DNA of 64,000 nt from Candidatus Saccharimonadota bacterium (GCA_015655045.1 JAATFU010000007.1:124001-188000), one strand, 5' to 3'; shown: positions 50,245 through 59,134, counted from the stretch's first letter. Program-made: numbers and translations. Notes: generated by a model from the letters alone, not told the origin.

Positions 50245-50790
50245 ATGTCAAACAACCGATATGATTCAACTCGTCAATGGTACGCCATTCACACTTACAG
50301 TGGTTACGAAGAAAAAGTAGCCGACAGTATTCGTCAGCGTATTAACGCCGTCGATATGGCCGATAAGATCTTTGATGTGATGGTGCCAAAGGAAAAGCAG
50401 ATTGAAATTAAAAACGGCAAACGTAAAGTAGTTGAGAAGAAAATCTTCCAAGGCTATGCGCTTGTTGAAATGAAGCTTACCGATGAAACCTGGTATATTG
50501 TCCGTAATACTCCAGGAGTCACTGGCTTCGTCGGCACCGGCACCGAACCGACTCCAGTCTCTGATAGTGAAATTTCAAAGATCAAGAAGCGCATGGGCGT
50601 TGAAGATCCTAAGCACCAAATTGACTTCAAAGAAGGCGAAGTGGTCAGCATTACCGACGGTCCTTTCAAGGGCTTCGATGGCGCAATTAGCGAAATCGAT
50701 ACACAAAAGGGTAAGATTAAGGTCATGGTCAGCATGTTTGGCCGTGATACACCAGTTGAACTGGACGCCTTACAGGTAACGAAAGTTTAA
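50245..50790 (+). CDS. nusG: Transcription termination/antitermination factor NusG
   Basis: 181 aa. NGN domain at residues 8-115 (QWYAIHTYSGYEEKVADSIR, then VEMKLTDETWYIVRNTPGVTGFVG) and a C-terminal KOW domain (FKEGEVVSITDGPFKGFDG). Binds RNA polymerase and links it to the ribosome or Rho. 8 bases after secE, followed by a terminator. Confidence 0.97.
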   Translation: MSNNRYDSTRQWYAIHTYSGYEEKVADSIRQRINAVDMADKIFDVMVPKEKQIEIKNGKRKVVEKKIFQGYALVEMKLTDETWYIVRNTPGVTGFVGTGTEPTPVSDSEISKIKKRMGVEDPKHQIDFKEGEVVSITDGPFKGFDGAISEIDTQKGKIKVMVSMFGRDTPVELDALQVTKV

Positions 50791-50800
50791 TTGAATCTAT

Positions 50801-50828
50801 AAGCCCGAATCAATCGGGCTTATTTTTT
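50801..50828 (+). terminator. Terminator after nusG
   Basis: AAGCCCGA-ATCAA-TCGGGCTT followed by ATTTTTT. Confidence 0.85.
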
Positions 50829-50831
50829 ACT

Positions 50832-51311
50832 ATGACAAATCACGAACATATACCATCCACCGAACTTCGCATCGCTGTCTTTGCACCAGACAGTGGTCAT
50901 CTAATTACACCCCTCGTCACCCATGAGAAAAAGATCGAACTGTTTCGAACACGCCCTGACAACCCTTTTCAATCTCATGAACACATTGCCCATAAACTAC
51001 TTGGGAATCTTGCTACCTATAACCTCCACACCAGTAGCCTCATGGATCTCGGCCGTATCGAGCTTGCCACGGACGATGAACCCGTCGCACCCGACAACGA
51101 TCCGGCATTAGCTGTGTATGGCTATGCCTTACGCGTACCAAAAGATGTGACAATTAATCCGCGACTCCTACGTGTCCAGCAACTTGAGCTTCAACCGCTG
51201 GTTGAATCAGTCGAACAGAATCCGGCTATCTTGACGCCCTATGACCTTGAGGTACTGAAGCGATGTCTACAAATACCCATGATTGCTGCCCGCTTACATA
51301 AAGACGAGTAG
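50832..51311 (+). CDS. Hypothetical protein between nusG and rplK
   Basis: 159 aa, not recognised. Beta strands near the N-terminus (ELRIAVFAPDSGHLITPLV) and a helical C-terminus ending RLHKDE. No signal or membrane segment. The ATG follows directly on the nusG terminator T-run, so either it relies on read-through or on TTTACT as a very close -10. Confidence 0.65.
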   Translation: MTNHEHIPSTELRIAVFAPDSGHLITPLVTHEKKIELFRTRPDNPFQSHEHIAHKLLGNLATYNLHTSSLMDLGRIELATDDEPVAPDNDPALAVYGYALRVPKDVTINPRLLRVQQLELQPLVESVEQNPAILTPYDLEVLKRCLQIPMIAARLHKDE

Positions 51312-51321
51312 CGGCTCCACT

Positions 51322-51350
51322 TGATATATCAAGCCCAATTTGCTATGCTA
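51322..51350 (+). promoter_or_regulatory. Promoter of rplK
   Basis: TTGATA (51322-51327), 17 bases, TATGCT (51345-51350). The 45-base leader holds a small hairpin (CTCG-TTAATT-CGAG) before AGAAGAAG. Confidence 0.65.
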
Positions 51351-51400
51351 TATCAGTTACGCACTCGTTAATTCGAGTACAAGAAAGAGAAGAAGTTACT

Positions 51401-51826
51401 ATGGCAAAGAAAATTATTGGAAATCTGAAGCTCCGCATTCCAGCTGGGCGAGCAACTGCAGGACCTCCCGTGGGTTCAACCCTCGGTCAATGGGGCCTCA
51501 ACATGATGGATTTTATCAATCCATTTAATGAAGGTACCAAAGACCTCATGGGTAAAGACGTTATTGTTCACCTGCAGGTATACGAAGACCGCAGCTTTAC
51601 CTGGAATTCACTCGGGCAACCCGTTGATGACCTGATCCGCGAGAAGGCAGGCATTAAAAAGGGAAGTGGTAAGCCACACAGTGAAAAAGTCGGGAAGATT
51701 ACTCGAGCCCAACTTGAGGAAATTGCCGAACTCAAAAAAGACCAGCTGAATGCGATCGACATGGATGGTCGCGTGAAAGTAATCGCTGGAACCGCCCGTT
51801 CAATGGGCGTCGAAGTCGAAGGCTAA
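51401..51826 (+). CDS. rplK: 50S ribosomal protein L11
   Basis: 141 aa. LKLRIPAGRATAGPPVGSTLGQWG is the conserved N-terminus (cut here to PAGRATAGPPVGSTLGQWG), and the C-terminal RNA-binding domain ends GTARSMGVEVEG. L11 forms the GTPase stalk base. In most bacteria rplA follows directly; here a terminator and two minus-strand genes separate them. Confidence 0.97.
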   Translation: MAKKIIGNLKLRIPAGRATAGPPVGSTLGQWGLNMMDFINPFNEGTKDLMGKDVIVHLQVYEDRSFTWNSLGQPVDDLIREKAGIKKGSGKPHSEKVGKITRAQLEEIAELKKDQLNAIDMDGRVKVIAGTARSMGVEVEG

Positions 51827-51843
51827 CTATCTAGTCCACACAT

Positions 51844-51871
51844 AAAAAGTCACCACTGCTGGTGACTTTTT
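51844..51871. terminator. Bidirectional terminator between rplK and the 51874 gene
   Basis: AAAAAGTCACCA-CTGC-TGGTGACTTTTT: perfect 12-bp stem with T-runs in both directions. Confidence 0.85.
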
Positions 51872-51873
51872 AC

Positions 51874-52158
51874 TTAGAAATCTTCATCTGGATTATCACT
51901 TGGTTTTGCACCCCAACGCCAATGTGGACGCGGACTTTTAAGACCAATGATCACAAATAGTAGTATTACTATAGCCAAGACAGCGGCCAGAAAAGTCGTA
52001 TACTGGCTCGAACTAGGATTGGTGGGGAGCTGAAAAGCTGCTAGCACGATAAGAATAAACCAGACAATGAGCGTTGCCCATCCCTGCCATGTAACGGGCG
52101 TCCACCCCCAACCAAAGCGACGACGTTTAAACCAGTAGCGTGGTGTATTTTTTTGCAT
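51874..52158 (-). CDS. Small two-helix membrane protein
   Basis: 94 aa from the ATG at 52158 (MQKNTPRYWFKRRRFGWGW); the longer track start lies inside the oxidase gene. Two membrane helices (about residues 27-44 and 53-73), aromatic-rich N-terminus FGWGWTPVTWQGW, acidic C-terminus. On the minus strand TATACT is 6 bases before the ATG: leaderless. Similar WGW...TWQGW proteins occur in many Patescibacteria as far as I recall. Confidence 0.75.
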   Translation of the reverse strand: MQKNTPRYWFKRRRFGWGWTPVTWQGWATLIVWFILIVLAAFQLPTNPSSSQYTTFLAAVLAIVILLFVIIGLKSPRPHWRWGAKPSDNPDEDF

Positions 52159-52174
52159 AGTTACAGTATAACAT

Positions 52175-53839
52175 CTAGAAATGTTCACGAATATGAGAGT
52201 AGCTATAATCCCAGTCGGCGTTAGCTTTCTTGTGTGGATTAAAGATAGCCTGTGGATCAAAGATAGTCTTCGTTTGTTTGAATAGATCGACTATATCCTT
52301 GCCATACATCTGCGTGAGCCATGGCCCACGCACCAGCCCATCGTTATGCTCACCACTGAGACTTCCTTTATACTTTAAGACTAGCTCATTGACCTCTTTC
52401 ATTGCTGGGAGGAGTTTCTCTCGGTCTTTCGGATCCTCGAGCTTCATGAGTGGAATAATATGAAAGTTACCATCGCCCATATGCCCCGCAATGGTAGCAA
52501 AAAGTTTATACTTTTTAATGATTGCCCTGATTTGGGGAAGGAATTCAGCCAGGTACTCGGGATTAACGATCAGATCGTCAATAAAGGGAGCGGTGTGTTT
52601 ATCCTTAACTTTACTGCGTAGTAATTGAAAACTATAGCGACGCATGAGCCAGAACTTTTCACTCGCGCCTTCGGTTGGGTCCTCTTCAAAACCATTAATC
52701 TCATAGCGAGCTCGCATCGGGCCAAGATCACGGTGAAGTGCCTTAATCTTATTCCGCACTTCGTCTTCAGTCGAGCCAGTAAATTCAATCATGAGAATTA
52801 GTTTTGGGATGCCCTTAATCAAGAGGATACCATCGGGAATCAGAGTGATAAGTAAGTGAATAAACTTAATTGGGCCCAGCATCTTGAGGAAGCTTGGCAT
52901 AAATCGAATACTGAGCCAGAAAGTGGCATCATCAAAACCTTCAAATGTGGCTGGATGATGTGACATAACTTTTGGAATCAGTTCCCCAAGATCATCAATA
53001 TCTCGCAGAAATAACACGAGCAGACCCGAGTGGGTCGTACGTGGCACAAGTTTTAGGGTGCCCTCGGTGATAAAGCCGAGCGTGCCCTGTGCCCCCACGA
53101 TCACCTGTGTCAAATCAAAAATACCTATTTCCCGGTCCCAGACGTCCCAGAGTCGATAGCCAGTCGAGTTCTTACTGACGTGAGGCTTGGCGGCTTTGAT
53201 TTGGTCATAATTTGCCTCAATTAGTTCAAACAGGTCCTTATAGACCATACCTTCAAAATCACTTTGATTCATCTTGGCATTGAGCTCGCTACGCGTCAGT
53301 GGTTTGACGAGCCGTTCAATACCGTCGGCAAAGACGAACTTCATCGCCGGGACGTATTTCTCAGTCTTCCCAAACTCCAGTGACTTCTCGCCACCTGAGT
53401 TATTACTCATCATACCGCCAACTGTACAAAGATCCCGACTGGCAGGAAAAGAGGGGAGTAGGCCATTATACTTGGCTGTTTCCGTGTCAAAGTCACGGAA
53501 GAAAGCACCAGGCTGAGTCACCGCTTGGTGACTATCAACGGAAATAATCTTTGTTAAGTAGCGGTTAAAGTCAACGATAATAGAGTCATTGATAGCTGCA
53601 CCACTCATATCGGTGCCTGCGCTACGAGCCGTGAGTGAGAGCTGAGGGTGAGCTTTTTTCTCTTCGGCAATAAGCGTAACGACTCGTTCCACATCTTTGG
53701 CTGATTTTGGTGCAACGACTAACTGAGGTTTAATTTCGAACATTGAAGCATCATGAGAGTAAAATTCAAGTGTCTTATCGGCATCTTCGATATCACCACT
53801 AAAGCCTTGTTGGGTCAGTTTTTGTTTTATAGGTTCCAT
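52175..53839 (-). CDS. FAD-linked oxidase (D-lactate dehydrogenase/GlcD type)
   Basis: 554 aa from the ATG at 53839 (MEPIKQK), 8 bases behind TATGAT. FAD-binding PCMH part: LSLTARSAGTDMSGAAINDS and TVGGMMSNNSGGEKSLEFG. The C-terminal substrate domain has the metal/substrate motifs GHMGDGNFHIIPL and SGEHNDGLVRGPWL. Oxidises D-lactate or a related 2-hydroxyacid. No Cys-rich iron-sulfur domain. Only the small membrane gene follows it; no electron-transfer partner is nearby. Confidence 0.88.
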   Translation of the reverse strand: MEPIKQKLTQQGFSGDIEDADKTLEFYSHDASMFEIKPQLVVAPKSAKDVERVVTLIAEEKKAHPQLSLTARSAGTDMSGAAINDSIIVDFNRYLTKIISVDSHQAVTQPGAFFRDFDTETAKYNGLLPSFPASRDLCTVGGMMSNNSGGEKSLEFGKTEKYVPAMKFVFADGIERLVKPLTRSELNAKMNQSDFEGMVYKDLFELIEANYDQIKAAKPHVSKNSTGYRLWDVWDREIGIFDLTQVIVGAQGTLGFITEGTLKLVPRTTHSGLLVLFLRDIDDLGELIPKVMSHHPATFEGFDDATFWLSIRFMPSFLKMLGPIKFIHLLITLIPDGILLIKGIPKLILMIEFTGSTEDEVRNKIKALHRDLGPMRARYEINGFEEDPTEGASEKFWLMRRYSFQLLRSKVKDKHTAPFIDDLIVNPEYLAEFLPQIRAIIKKYKLFATIAGHMGDGNFHIIPLMKLEDPKDREKLLPAMKEVNELVLKYKGSLSGEHNDGLVRGPWLTQMYGKDIVDLFKQTKTIFDPQAIFNPHKKANADWDYSYSHIREHF

Positions 53840-53941
53840 ATGCATTAATCATAACCACTATAGAAGATGGACGCAAGTAGTTAGGGTATGGACTTGATCT
53901 CCCCTTGCGAAAGCAGCCTTCCATATTCTCATTTATCATGC

Positions 53942-54016
53942 TATAATAACGGCATAAACAATCAATGTTGGGAGGCCTAAAAAGCCGTTTGCACCACAGA
54001 AAGGGTTACTAACCTT
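53942..54016 (+). promoter_or_regulatory. Promoter and leader of rplA
   Basis: TGC-TATAAT (extended -10, TATAAT 53942-53947) and a leader of about 63 bases containing GGGAGGCC-TAAAAA-GCC, a small G-rich stem. L1 represses its own mRNA in many bacteria; whether this leader is an L1 site is not shown. Confidence 0.5.
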
Positions 54017-55033
54017 ATGGCTAAAAAAGCCGAATTACTCGAACAAGCGAAAACACTTGGTCTTGAACTAACAGATAAAAGTACTATTGCCCAACTTGAA
54101 GCTGCTATTGCTGGCGTTACTGCCACTGAAGCACACGAAGGAGACACTCCATCAACAGAGGCAGTTGCCGAAGCTCCCAAAGAAGTAAAAGTTGCCAAAG
54201 CTGGTAAGCGAAGCGTTAAAGCCCTCACCGAAGCTGAAGAGAAAGCCGAAAAAGAAGCTCGCAAGGCAGCTGGCGATACTACGCCACAGTCTGAAGATGC
54301 CGAAACTCACGTTAAGGGTCCTCGTCCCGTAACTCGTCCACTCCTCGAACGACGCGGCAAAGCGTACCGTAAAGTTAATGAGCTTATTAATAAAGAAACT
54401 ATCTACAGCTTGGCCGATGCGCTTGCCCTTGCGACCAAAACAAGTCCTAGCAAGTTTGACGCGAGCGTTGAAGTTCACGTCAAGCTTGGTGTTGACCCCC
54501 GTCAAGCTGATCAGAATATTCGTGCAACAGTGTCGCTTCCCAACGGAACCGGCAAAACGATCCGCGTAGCTGTGTTTGCCCCAGAATCTGACCATGCTGC
54601 CGCTAAAAAAGCCGGTGCAGATATTATTGGCGATGAGGACTTCTTGAAGCAACTAGATAAAGAAGATATTAACTTTGATATCCTTGTCGCAACTCCTCAG
54701 TATATGCCTCGTCTTGGTAAATATGCTCGGCTGCTTGGCCCTCGTGGCTTGATGCCAAACCCAAAGAGTGGTTCGGTTGCTACCGATGTTGCCAAGGCAG
54801 TACAAGAAGCTAAAGCCGGTAAGGTTGAGTACCGCGTCGATAAACAGGCGATCGTCCACCTTGCTATTGGTAAAGTAAGCTTTGGTGTCGAGAAACTAGC
54901 GGGTAATGCAAAGGCCTTCTTTGATAGCCTGCAAAGCCAAAAGCCATCAAGCTTGAAGTCTTCATATGTTAAATCAACTCACATCAGTACCACGCAGGGT
55001 CCTGGTATCAAGGTTGAAAACGTTATCAACTAG
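54017..55033 (+). CDS. rplA: 50S ribosomal protein L1 with long N-terminal extension
   Basis: 338 aa, about 105 longer than usual. Residues 1-35 ([20 protein letters not shown], then [10 protein letters not shown]) resemble a SAP/HeH-type helix-extended loop-helix. Residues 36-105 are Ala/Glu/Lys-rich and low-complexity. The L1 core follows (about 115-338), with [19 protein letters not shown] and [19 protein letters not shown]1 forms the mobile stalk at the E site. The extension has no known function. Its terminator lies at 55048. Confidence 0.95.
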   Translation: MAKKAELLEQAKTLGLELTDKSTIAQLEAAIAGVTATEAHEGDTPSTEAVAEAPKEVKVAKAGKRSVKALTEAEEKAEKEARKAAGDTTPQSEDAETHVKGPRPVTRPLLERRGKAYRKVNELINKETIYSLADALALATKTSPSKFDASVEVHVKLGVDPRQADQNIRATVSLPNGTGKTIRVAVFAPESDHAAAKKAGADIIGDEDFLKQLDKEDINFDILVATPQYMPRLGKYARLLGPRGLMPNPKSGSVATDVAKAVQEAKAGKVEYRVDKQAIVHLAIGKVSFGVEKLAGNAKAFFDSLQSQKPSSLKSSYVKSTHISTTQGPGIKVENVIN

Positions 55034-55047
55034 GTTATAGTTTAAAC

Positions 55048-55080
55048 AAAAATACCTCGCTCCACCGGGCGAGGTATTTT
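55048..55080. terminator. Terminator after rplA
   Basis: AAAATACCTCGC and GCGAGGTATTTT pair perfectly; T-rich on the plus side, also useful for the convergent 55098 gene. Confidence 0.85.
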
Positions 55081-55097
55081 AATAGTTGAACTCCACT

Positions 55098-55457
55098 TTA
55101 AGCGGCCTTGGTGTGTAGCGATGGGGGTAATTCTTCAGGGTCACTCAGGGCACGTAGCTGTTGTGGAGTACAAGCAATCTGGTCAATTGGTAAAGATGAA
55201 AGTATTCCCTCAATTCTATCTTGAGCGAGAGTGGTTGCCACTTCATCCGGAAGACCAGTGACGGCTTTGACGCCATCAATATAGTGATCATACACGGCAG
55301 CCTTATCGACACCGGAAAGATTGTTATCGTTTTTATTTAAGAAAACTTCGACGCAACTGTTCGTCATTGCATCAACCAACGCATTCGCATCGGGATTGAG
55401 GGTCTCTTCGGGTGTAGGGATCTGATTTTCAATGAATTGGGCCGATTCCATGTTCAT
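55098..55457 (-). CDS. Hypothetical protein
   Basis: 119 aa, not recognised. Mostly helical (FIENQIPTPEETLNPDANAL, then VDKAAVYDHYIDGVKAVTGL), two cysteines, acidic. An alternative start is the second Met two codons on. No clear ribosome site. Gap 55458-55626 holds only AT-rich sequence before thyX. Confidence 0.6.
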   Translation of the reverse strand: MNMESAQFIENQIPTPEETLNPDANALVDAMTNSCVEVFLNKNDNNLSGVDKAAVYDHYIDGVKAVTGLPDEVATTLAQDRIEGILSSLPIDQIACTPQQLRALSDPEELPPSLHTKAA

Positions 55458-55626
55458 ACTTTCTGTTTACTTATATATCTCTTATATGTTTGTGATGATA
55501 ATGTCGCTTACTCACAGTGTAGCATAAGTAGTACAAAATAGAATCGCTTAAAAGCGAAAGATAGGTTAAAATACCAGAAGGTGGGTGAACCTTTATAGTT
55601 TACTCTTGATCAACGTTAGGATAACA

Positions 55627-56337
55627 GTGACTACACTAGTTAATTTTCGCTCAGACGTGACGGTTGAATACCGCGACCACATGGGCGATGACAAGCGAGT
55701 GGTGGAAGCGATGCTTGTTTCTACCAATACAACCGATGCTGCCGACGACCTGAAAAGGGAGCCTGGCCGTATCAACTACCTGATGAGAGATCGTCATGGA
55801 AGCCCCTTCGAACACACGGCCCTACAGTTTGTGGTCGAAGCACCAATCTTCGTGTTTCGAGAATGGCATCGTCATCGAATCGGCTTCTCATACAATGAGA
55901 TGAGTGGGCGGTATTCGATTCTGCCCGCGACGTACTACATCCCCAGTAGTGATCGGCATTCAGTCCAGGTGGGAAAACAAGGTGCCTATACCTATGAGCC
56001 TGCCGAGACCGAAGACCAAGCCTGGTTGATTGCCGACATGAAGGCAGAGGCCATCGAGAACTATTCACGCTATGAGCGGCGCCTTGAAAAAGGTTTCGCT
56101 CGGGAGGTTGCACGGATGAGCCTAGGCGTGAACATCTTCACCAAGATGTACGTCACGCTCAACGCGCGGTCATGTATGTCATTTCTCAGCCTGAGGACAA
56201 AGCGAGAGACCTCACGGTTCCCGTCATTTCCTCAACGAGAAATCGAGATGTGTGCCGAAAAGGTCGAAGAGCACTTTGCTCGGCTTTTTCCCCTTACACA
56301 TGCGGCTTTCGAAAAAAACGGTCGTGTCGCCCCCTAA
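55627..56337 (+). CDS. thyX: Flavin-dependent thymidylate synthase
   Basis: 236 aa from the GTG at 55627 after AGGA; the track start at 55585 is an earlier GTG without support. ThyX motif RHRIGFSYNEMSGRYS (R-H-R-x7-S) around residue 81, and the NARSCMSFLSLRTK segment. It makes dTMP from dUMP using FAD, NADPH and methylene-folate. dcd and tmk follow, forming a dTTP-supply cluster. The C-terminal half is a little GC-richer. Confidence 0.93.
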   Translation: MTTLVNFRSDVTVEYRDHMGDDKRVVEAMLVSTNTTDAADDLKREPGRINYLMRDRHGSPFEHTALQFVVEAPIFVFREWHRHRIGFSYNEMSGRYSILPATYYIPSSDRHSVQVGKQGAYTYEPAETEDQAWLIADMKAEAIENYSRYERRLEKGFAREVARMSLGVNIFTKMYVTLNARSCMSFLSLRTKRETSRFPSFPQREIEMCAEKVEEHFARLFPLTHAAFEKNGRVAP

Positions 56338-56447
56338 GAGAAAGGTAAACAAATCGATGAGTTGGCTTGATGAACGAAGGTTCGTCGCTAGCTCATCGAG
56401 CTAACTCATTTGATTAATTACATTTATTTGATACAGTAAGGAAAGTT

Positions 56448-57167
56448 ATGGGAGTATATAGCAATACAGAGATTACTGCCGCCATTGCCGATGGCACCAT
56501 TGTCAGCGTGCCCTTTAATCCAAAACATATCGCCCAAGCCAGCCTCGACTTTACCCTCGGGCATTATTTTTATAAGCAAGAAGTATCTGAAGATGCACGG
56601 GTCTATAATCCATTTGATCAAACCGATGTTGACCGTTACTTCAAAGGCCCACTCGAGGCGATGCCCCACAAACAGTGGTGCGAAGAAAATGGCTATAAAC
56701 TCTTTGACAATATCCCCGAAGACCATCCAATCATCGTGCTTCGCCCTGGTGAACGTATTTTAGCCCATACCCATGAGTTTGTCGGTATTCGAGCCCACGG
56801 TGGCGCGTGTGAGGTTAAATCACGGAGCAGTTGGGGTCGCAATGGTGTAGCGGTTTGTTTTGATGCTGGCTGGGTAGATCCGGGCTACATTAATCGAATT
56901 ACTCTTGAAATTTATAATCTCAATCAACATGAATCTGTTGTACTGCCTGTTGGCGAACGGATTGGTCAACTCATCTTCCATCACACCGGGCCGGTCGAAG
57001 GGGAGTATAGCGATGGCCGCGGGGGAGTGAGTGGGAAATACCAACACACCTCAGATCTTGATGAACTCATTCGGACCTGGTCACCCGAACAAATGCTACC
57101 ACGCGCCTACAAAGACCAGCGTAAAGCCGCTCCAGTTATTGACGGACTCTCCCAGGGGATAAAGTAA
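56448..57167 (+). CDS. dcd: dCTP deaminase/dUTPase-family protein
   Basis: 239 aa. The trimeric dUTPase-fold motifs are EVKSRSSWGRNGVAV (with catalytic Glu and the Arg/Ser donor) and CFDAGWVDPGYINRITLEI. Longer than Dcd of E. coli (193 aa), with an extended N-terminal part and C-terminal tail. It gives dUTP or dUMP for ThyX. Its TAA is read in the sequence TAATC at the start of tmk. Confidence 0.85.
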   Translation: MGVYSNTEITAAIADGTIVSVPFNPKHIAQASLDFTLGHYFYKQEVSEDARVYNPFDQTDVDRYFKGPLEAMPHKQWCEENGYKLFDNIPEDHPIIVLRPGERILAHTHEFVGIRAHGGACEVKSRSSWGRNGVAVCFDAGWVDPGYINRITLEIYNLNQHESVVLPVGERIGQLIFHHTGPVEGEYSDGRGGVSGKYQHTSDLDELIRTWSPEQMLPRAYKDQRKAAPVIDGLSQGIK

Positions 57168-57175
57168 TCGCTGGT

Positions 57176-57865
57176 TTGTTTATCGCCATTGAAGGCGGGG
57201 ATGGCTCGGGGAAAGGTACCCAAACAGCGCTTCTATTTAAGTACCTCTCGAAGCAACAACGTAAAGACGTCTATCAATTAAGCTTTCCCCGTTATGGTGA
57301 ACCGTCAGCCTACTACGCTGGGAAATACCTCGATGGCGCATATGGCGCAGCCGATGATGTCTCGGCTGACCTGGCGAGCCTTGCCTATGCGCTTGATCGG
57401 TACGCTGCGAGCTCGACAATTGCAGCCCAGCTTCAAAAACCAAATGGTATAGTCATCGCCGATCGATATGTTGCTTCAAACCTGGCACATCAGGGAACCA
57501 AGTTTGCCGATACTGCGGAACGTCATGCATTCTATGCACGCACCCAAGAGACTGAGTATGATATTTTAGGTATTCCTCGACCAGACCTTAACATCGTTCT
57601 GCTAATGCCAACTGAGCTTGCCCAGGCCAACGTTGATAAGAAAGATGCTCGCTCCTATACGACAAAGAAGCGCGATATTCACGAAGCAAATAGTTCACAT
57701 CTTGAGCGAGCAAAGGCAAACTATGAAGAGTTATGTCAACTGTATCCAGATCAATTTATTGCCATCCAATGTGTTGATACACGCGGACAGATGCGCTCAA
57801 TTAACGAGATTCAGGCAGAGATTCTCTCTATCGTCAAAAGATCAACTAGTCCTATACCTATATAA
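57176..57865 (+). CDS. tmk: Thymidylate kinase
   Basis: 229 aa from TTG at 57176. Walker A EGGDGSGKGTQ (residues 6-16), the DRY/ASNLAHQG segment (IADRYVASNLAHQGTKF) and a LID-like KKDARSYTTKKRDIHE. Phosphorylates dTMP after ThyX. The SD AGGGG is 8 bases before an ATC at 57167 that overlaps the dcd stop (TAATC) and would start the protein (M)AGLFIAIEGGDG, like many TMKs. For the TTG the SD is too far, so an AUC start is possible. Confidence 0.88.
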   Translation: MFIAIEGGDGSGKGTQTALLFKYLSKQQRKDVYQLSFPRYGEPSAYYAGKYLDGAYGAADDVSADLASLAYALDRYAASSTIAAQLQKPNGIVIADRYVASNLAHQGTKFADTAERHAFYARTQETEYDILGIPRPDLNIVLLMPTELAQANVDKKDARSYTTKKRDIHEANSSHLERAKANYEELCQLYPDQFIAIQCVDTRGQMRSINEIQAEILSIVKRSTSPIPI

Positions 57866-58814
57866 GCGAAACCGTATTTAATAGAGCCCGTTGGACAAGC
57901 GCTATTTGTCTTCGATCCAAATTTTCTTCAGTCAAATAAAGTTCTTCCATGGATCTGTTACGTGAAATCGTTGTGGTAGAGCTTGGGATTGCAATCTGAT
58001 ACTCATTAGCATCAAGGAGACTCGGAACAATCGTATCAAGCTTCGCAGCCCCTCGTACAAGGTCAGCCCAGTCTTCGCCAAACTTAATACCACGCACTAC
58101 TTCCGCCACGTGAGAGTCAAGCCTTTCGAGGTCAAGTGCGAAGGTAGACCGCTCAATAATCTCCGTATCTTTATACGTTCGTGCAAGGTCAATTTCACGC
58201 GACATAAATAAGAATCTTGTTTCTTGCGGGCGAGGTAAGCTATCGCTTGTTAAGACCTCATACCGGGCACGTTTTCTTAAGAAGGTACCCCCATGCATGC
58301 CTATTGCTTCGTTAATAGATGCTCGTTGATTGTTAAGCAACTGCATCCTTTCTGGATCACCCCAAGGGTGTGTCAAACTTCCTAGCGCAACCGTCGGTAT
58401 ACCGAGTCGGGCCTGAATATGCATTAGTTCGGCAGGCGACGCGTGGCCTGTTTCACCTCGATGAATCATACCAAGCTCAATAACGTTAATGTCGTCAAGA
58501 TCGGTTTTTGCTCGACAAAGATAGTTCACTTGATTGAGCTCATTTCGTCGCACACGACGCGCGTTATATGTATCAAACATAAATGATCGTAACTCTGGTG
58601 AAGCCCACCGCGGTGCATGCCTCTTGCTAAAATACTTTGGTAGGACTACATCAACTTCGTGCTGTTGTTCGCTTATTTCGGCTTGAAATTTGAGAGGGGA
58701 AGGTGCCCAAGTAAGAGGTTCTCCAACCGGATTAGATAAAAAGACTTCAAGTTGAGCATCCCTGATTAGATCAATTCGAGGAATAAATTGTGGTTCTTGA
58801 TCTCCAGTAGACAT
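57858..58814 (-). CDS. Hypothetical protein
   Basis: 318 aa, not recognised. Mixed alpha/beta, no signal or membrane segment. GMIHRGETGHASPAELMHIQ and LGSLTHPWGDPERMQLLN are notable His-containing stretches. Last codons overlap the end of tmk on the other strand. TATAAT on the minus strand lies 9 bases before the ATG: leaderless. Confidence 0.65.
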   Translation of the reverse strand: MSTGDQEPQFIPRIDLIRDAQLEVFLSNPVGEPLTWAPSPLKFQAEISEQQHEVDVVLPKYFSKRHAPRWASPELRSFMFDTYNARRVRRNELNQVNYLCRAKTDLDDINVIELGMIHRGETGHASPAELMHIQARLGIPTVALGSLTHPWGDPERMQLLNNQRASINEAIGMHGGTFLRKRARYEVLTSDSLPRPQETRFLFMSREIDLARTYKDTEIIERSTFALDLERLDSHVAEVVRGIKFGEDWADLVRGAAKLDTIVPSLLDANEYQIAIPSSTTTISRNRSMEELYLTEENLDRRQIALVQRALLNTVSLI

Positions 58815-58928
58815 AATAAACTAATTATATCACTCTACTTAGATTCTGTCTATAGCCCCACAGGGGTGAAAAGAGCCCGCCATGACGGCGAGCTCAGCGG
58901 GTGAGATGAGAGTTAAAAAATGGCGTGC

Positions 58929-58961
58929 GCCGGGGCAATGGCTGGCTGCCATTGCCCCGGC
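58929..58961 (-). terminator. Terminator of the 58979 gene
   Basis: GCCGGGGCAATGGC and GCCATTGCCCCGGC form a 14-bp perfect stem around 5 bases. On the minus strand it is followed by GCACGCCATTTTTTAAC. Another GC-rich stem, CCCGC...GCGGG, lies at 58879-58905. Confidence 0.75.
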
Positions 58962-58978
58962 TTTGTTCTCGGTTGACG

Positions 58979-59134
58979 TTACGACGTCGTTGTCGTCTCG
59001 CGCTCCGAGTCCTTGGCCCCTGCCTCAACGGGCGAGGGCGATGCCGGTACCTCATGATCGGAGAGTTTTGCGTCTCCAATCCCGGTGAAGCTCTCCTTCT
59101 CCGGGTGATTGTTGATCAGTCTGAGACCGTCCAT
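58979..59134 (-). CDS. 51-residue hypothetical protein, GC-richer
   Basis: Not in the ORF track. ATG at 59134 after GAGAGGATAATTA, stop at 58981-58979. The product begins MDGLRLINNHPEKESF and ends in a Pro/Glu/Thr-rich tail (ASPSPVEAGAKDSERETTTT). Clear ribosome site and a perfect terminator support it. Codon use is GC-rich like the other genes of this class. Not recognised. Confidence 0.6.
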   Translation of the reverse strand: MDGLRLINNHPEKESFTGIGDAKLSDHEVPASPSPVEAGAKDSERETTTTS

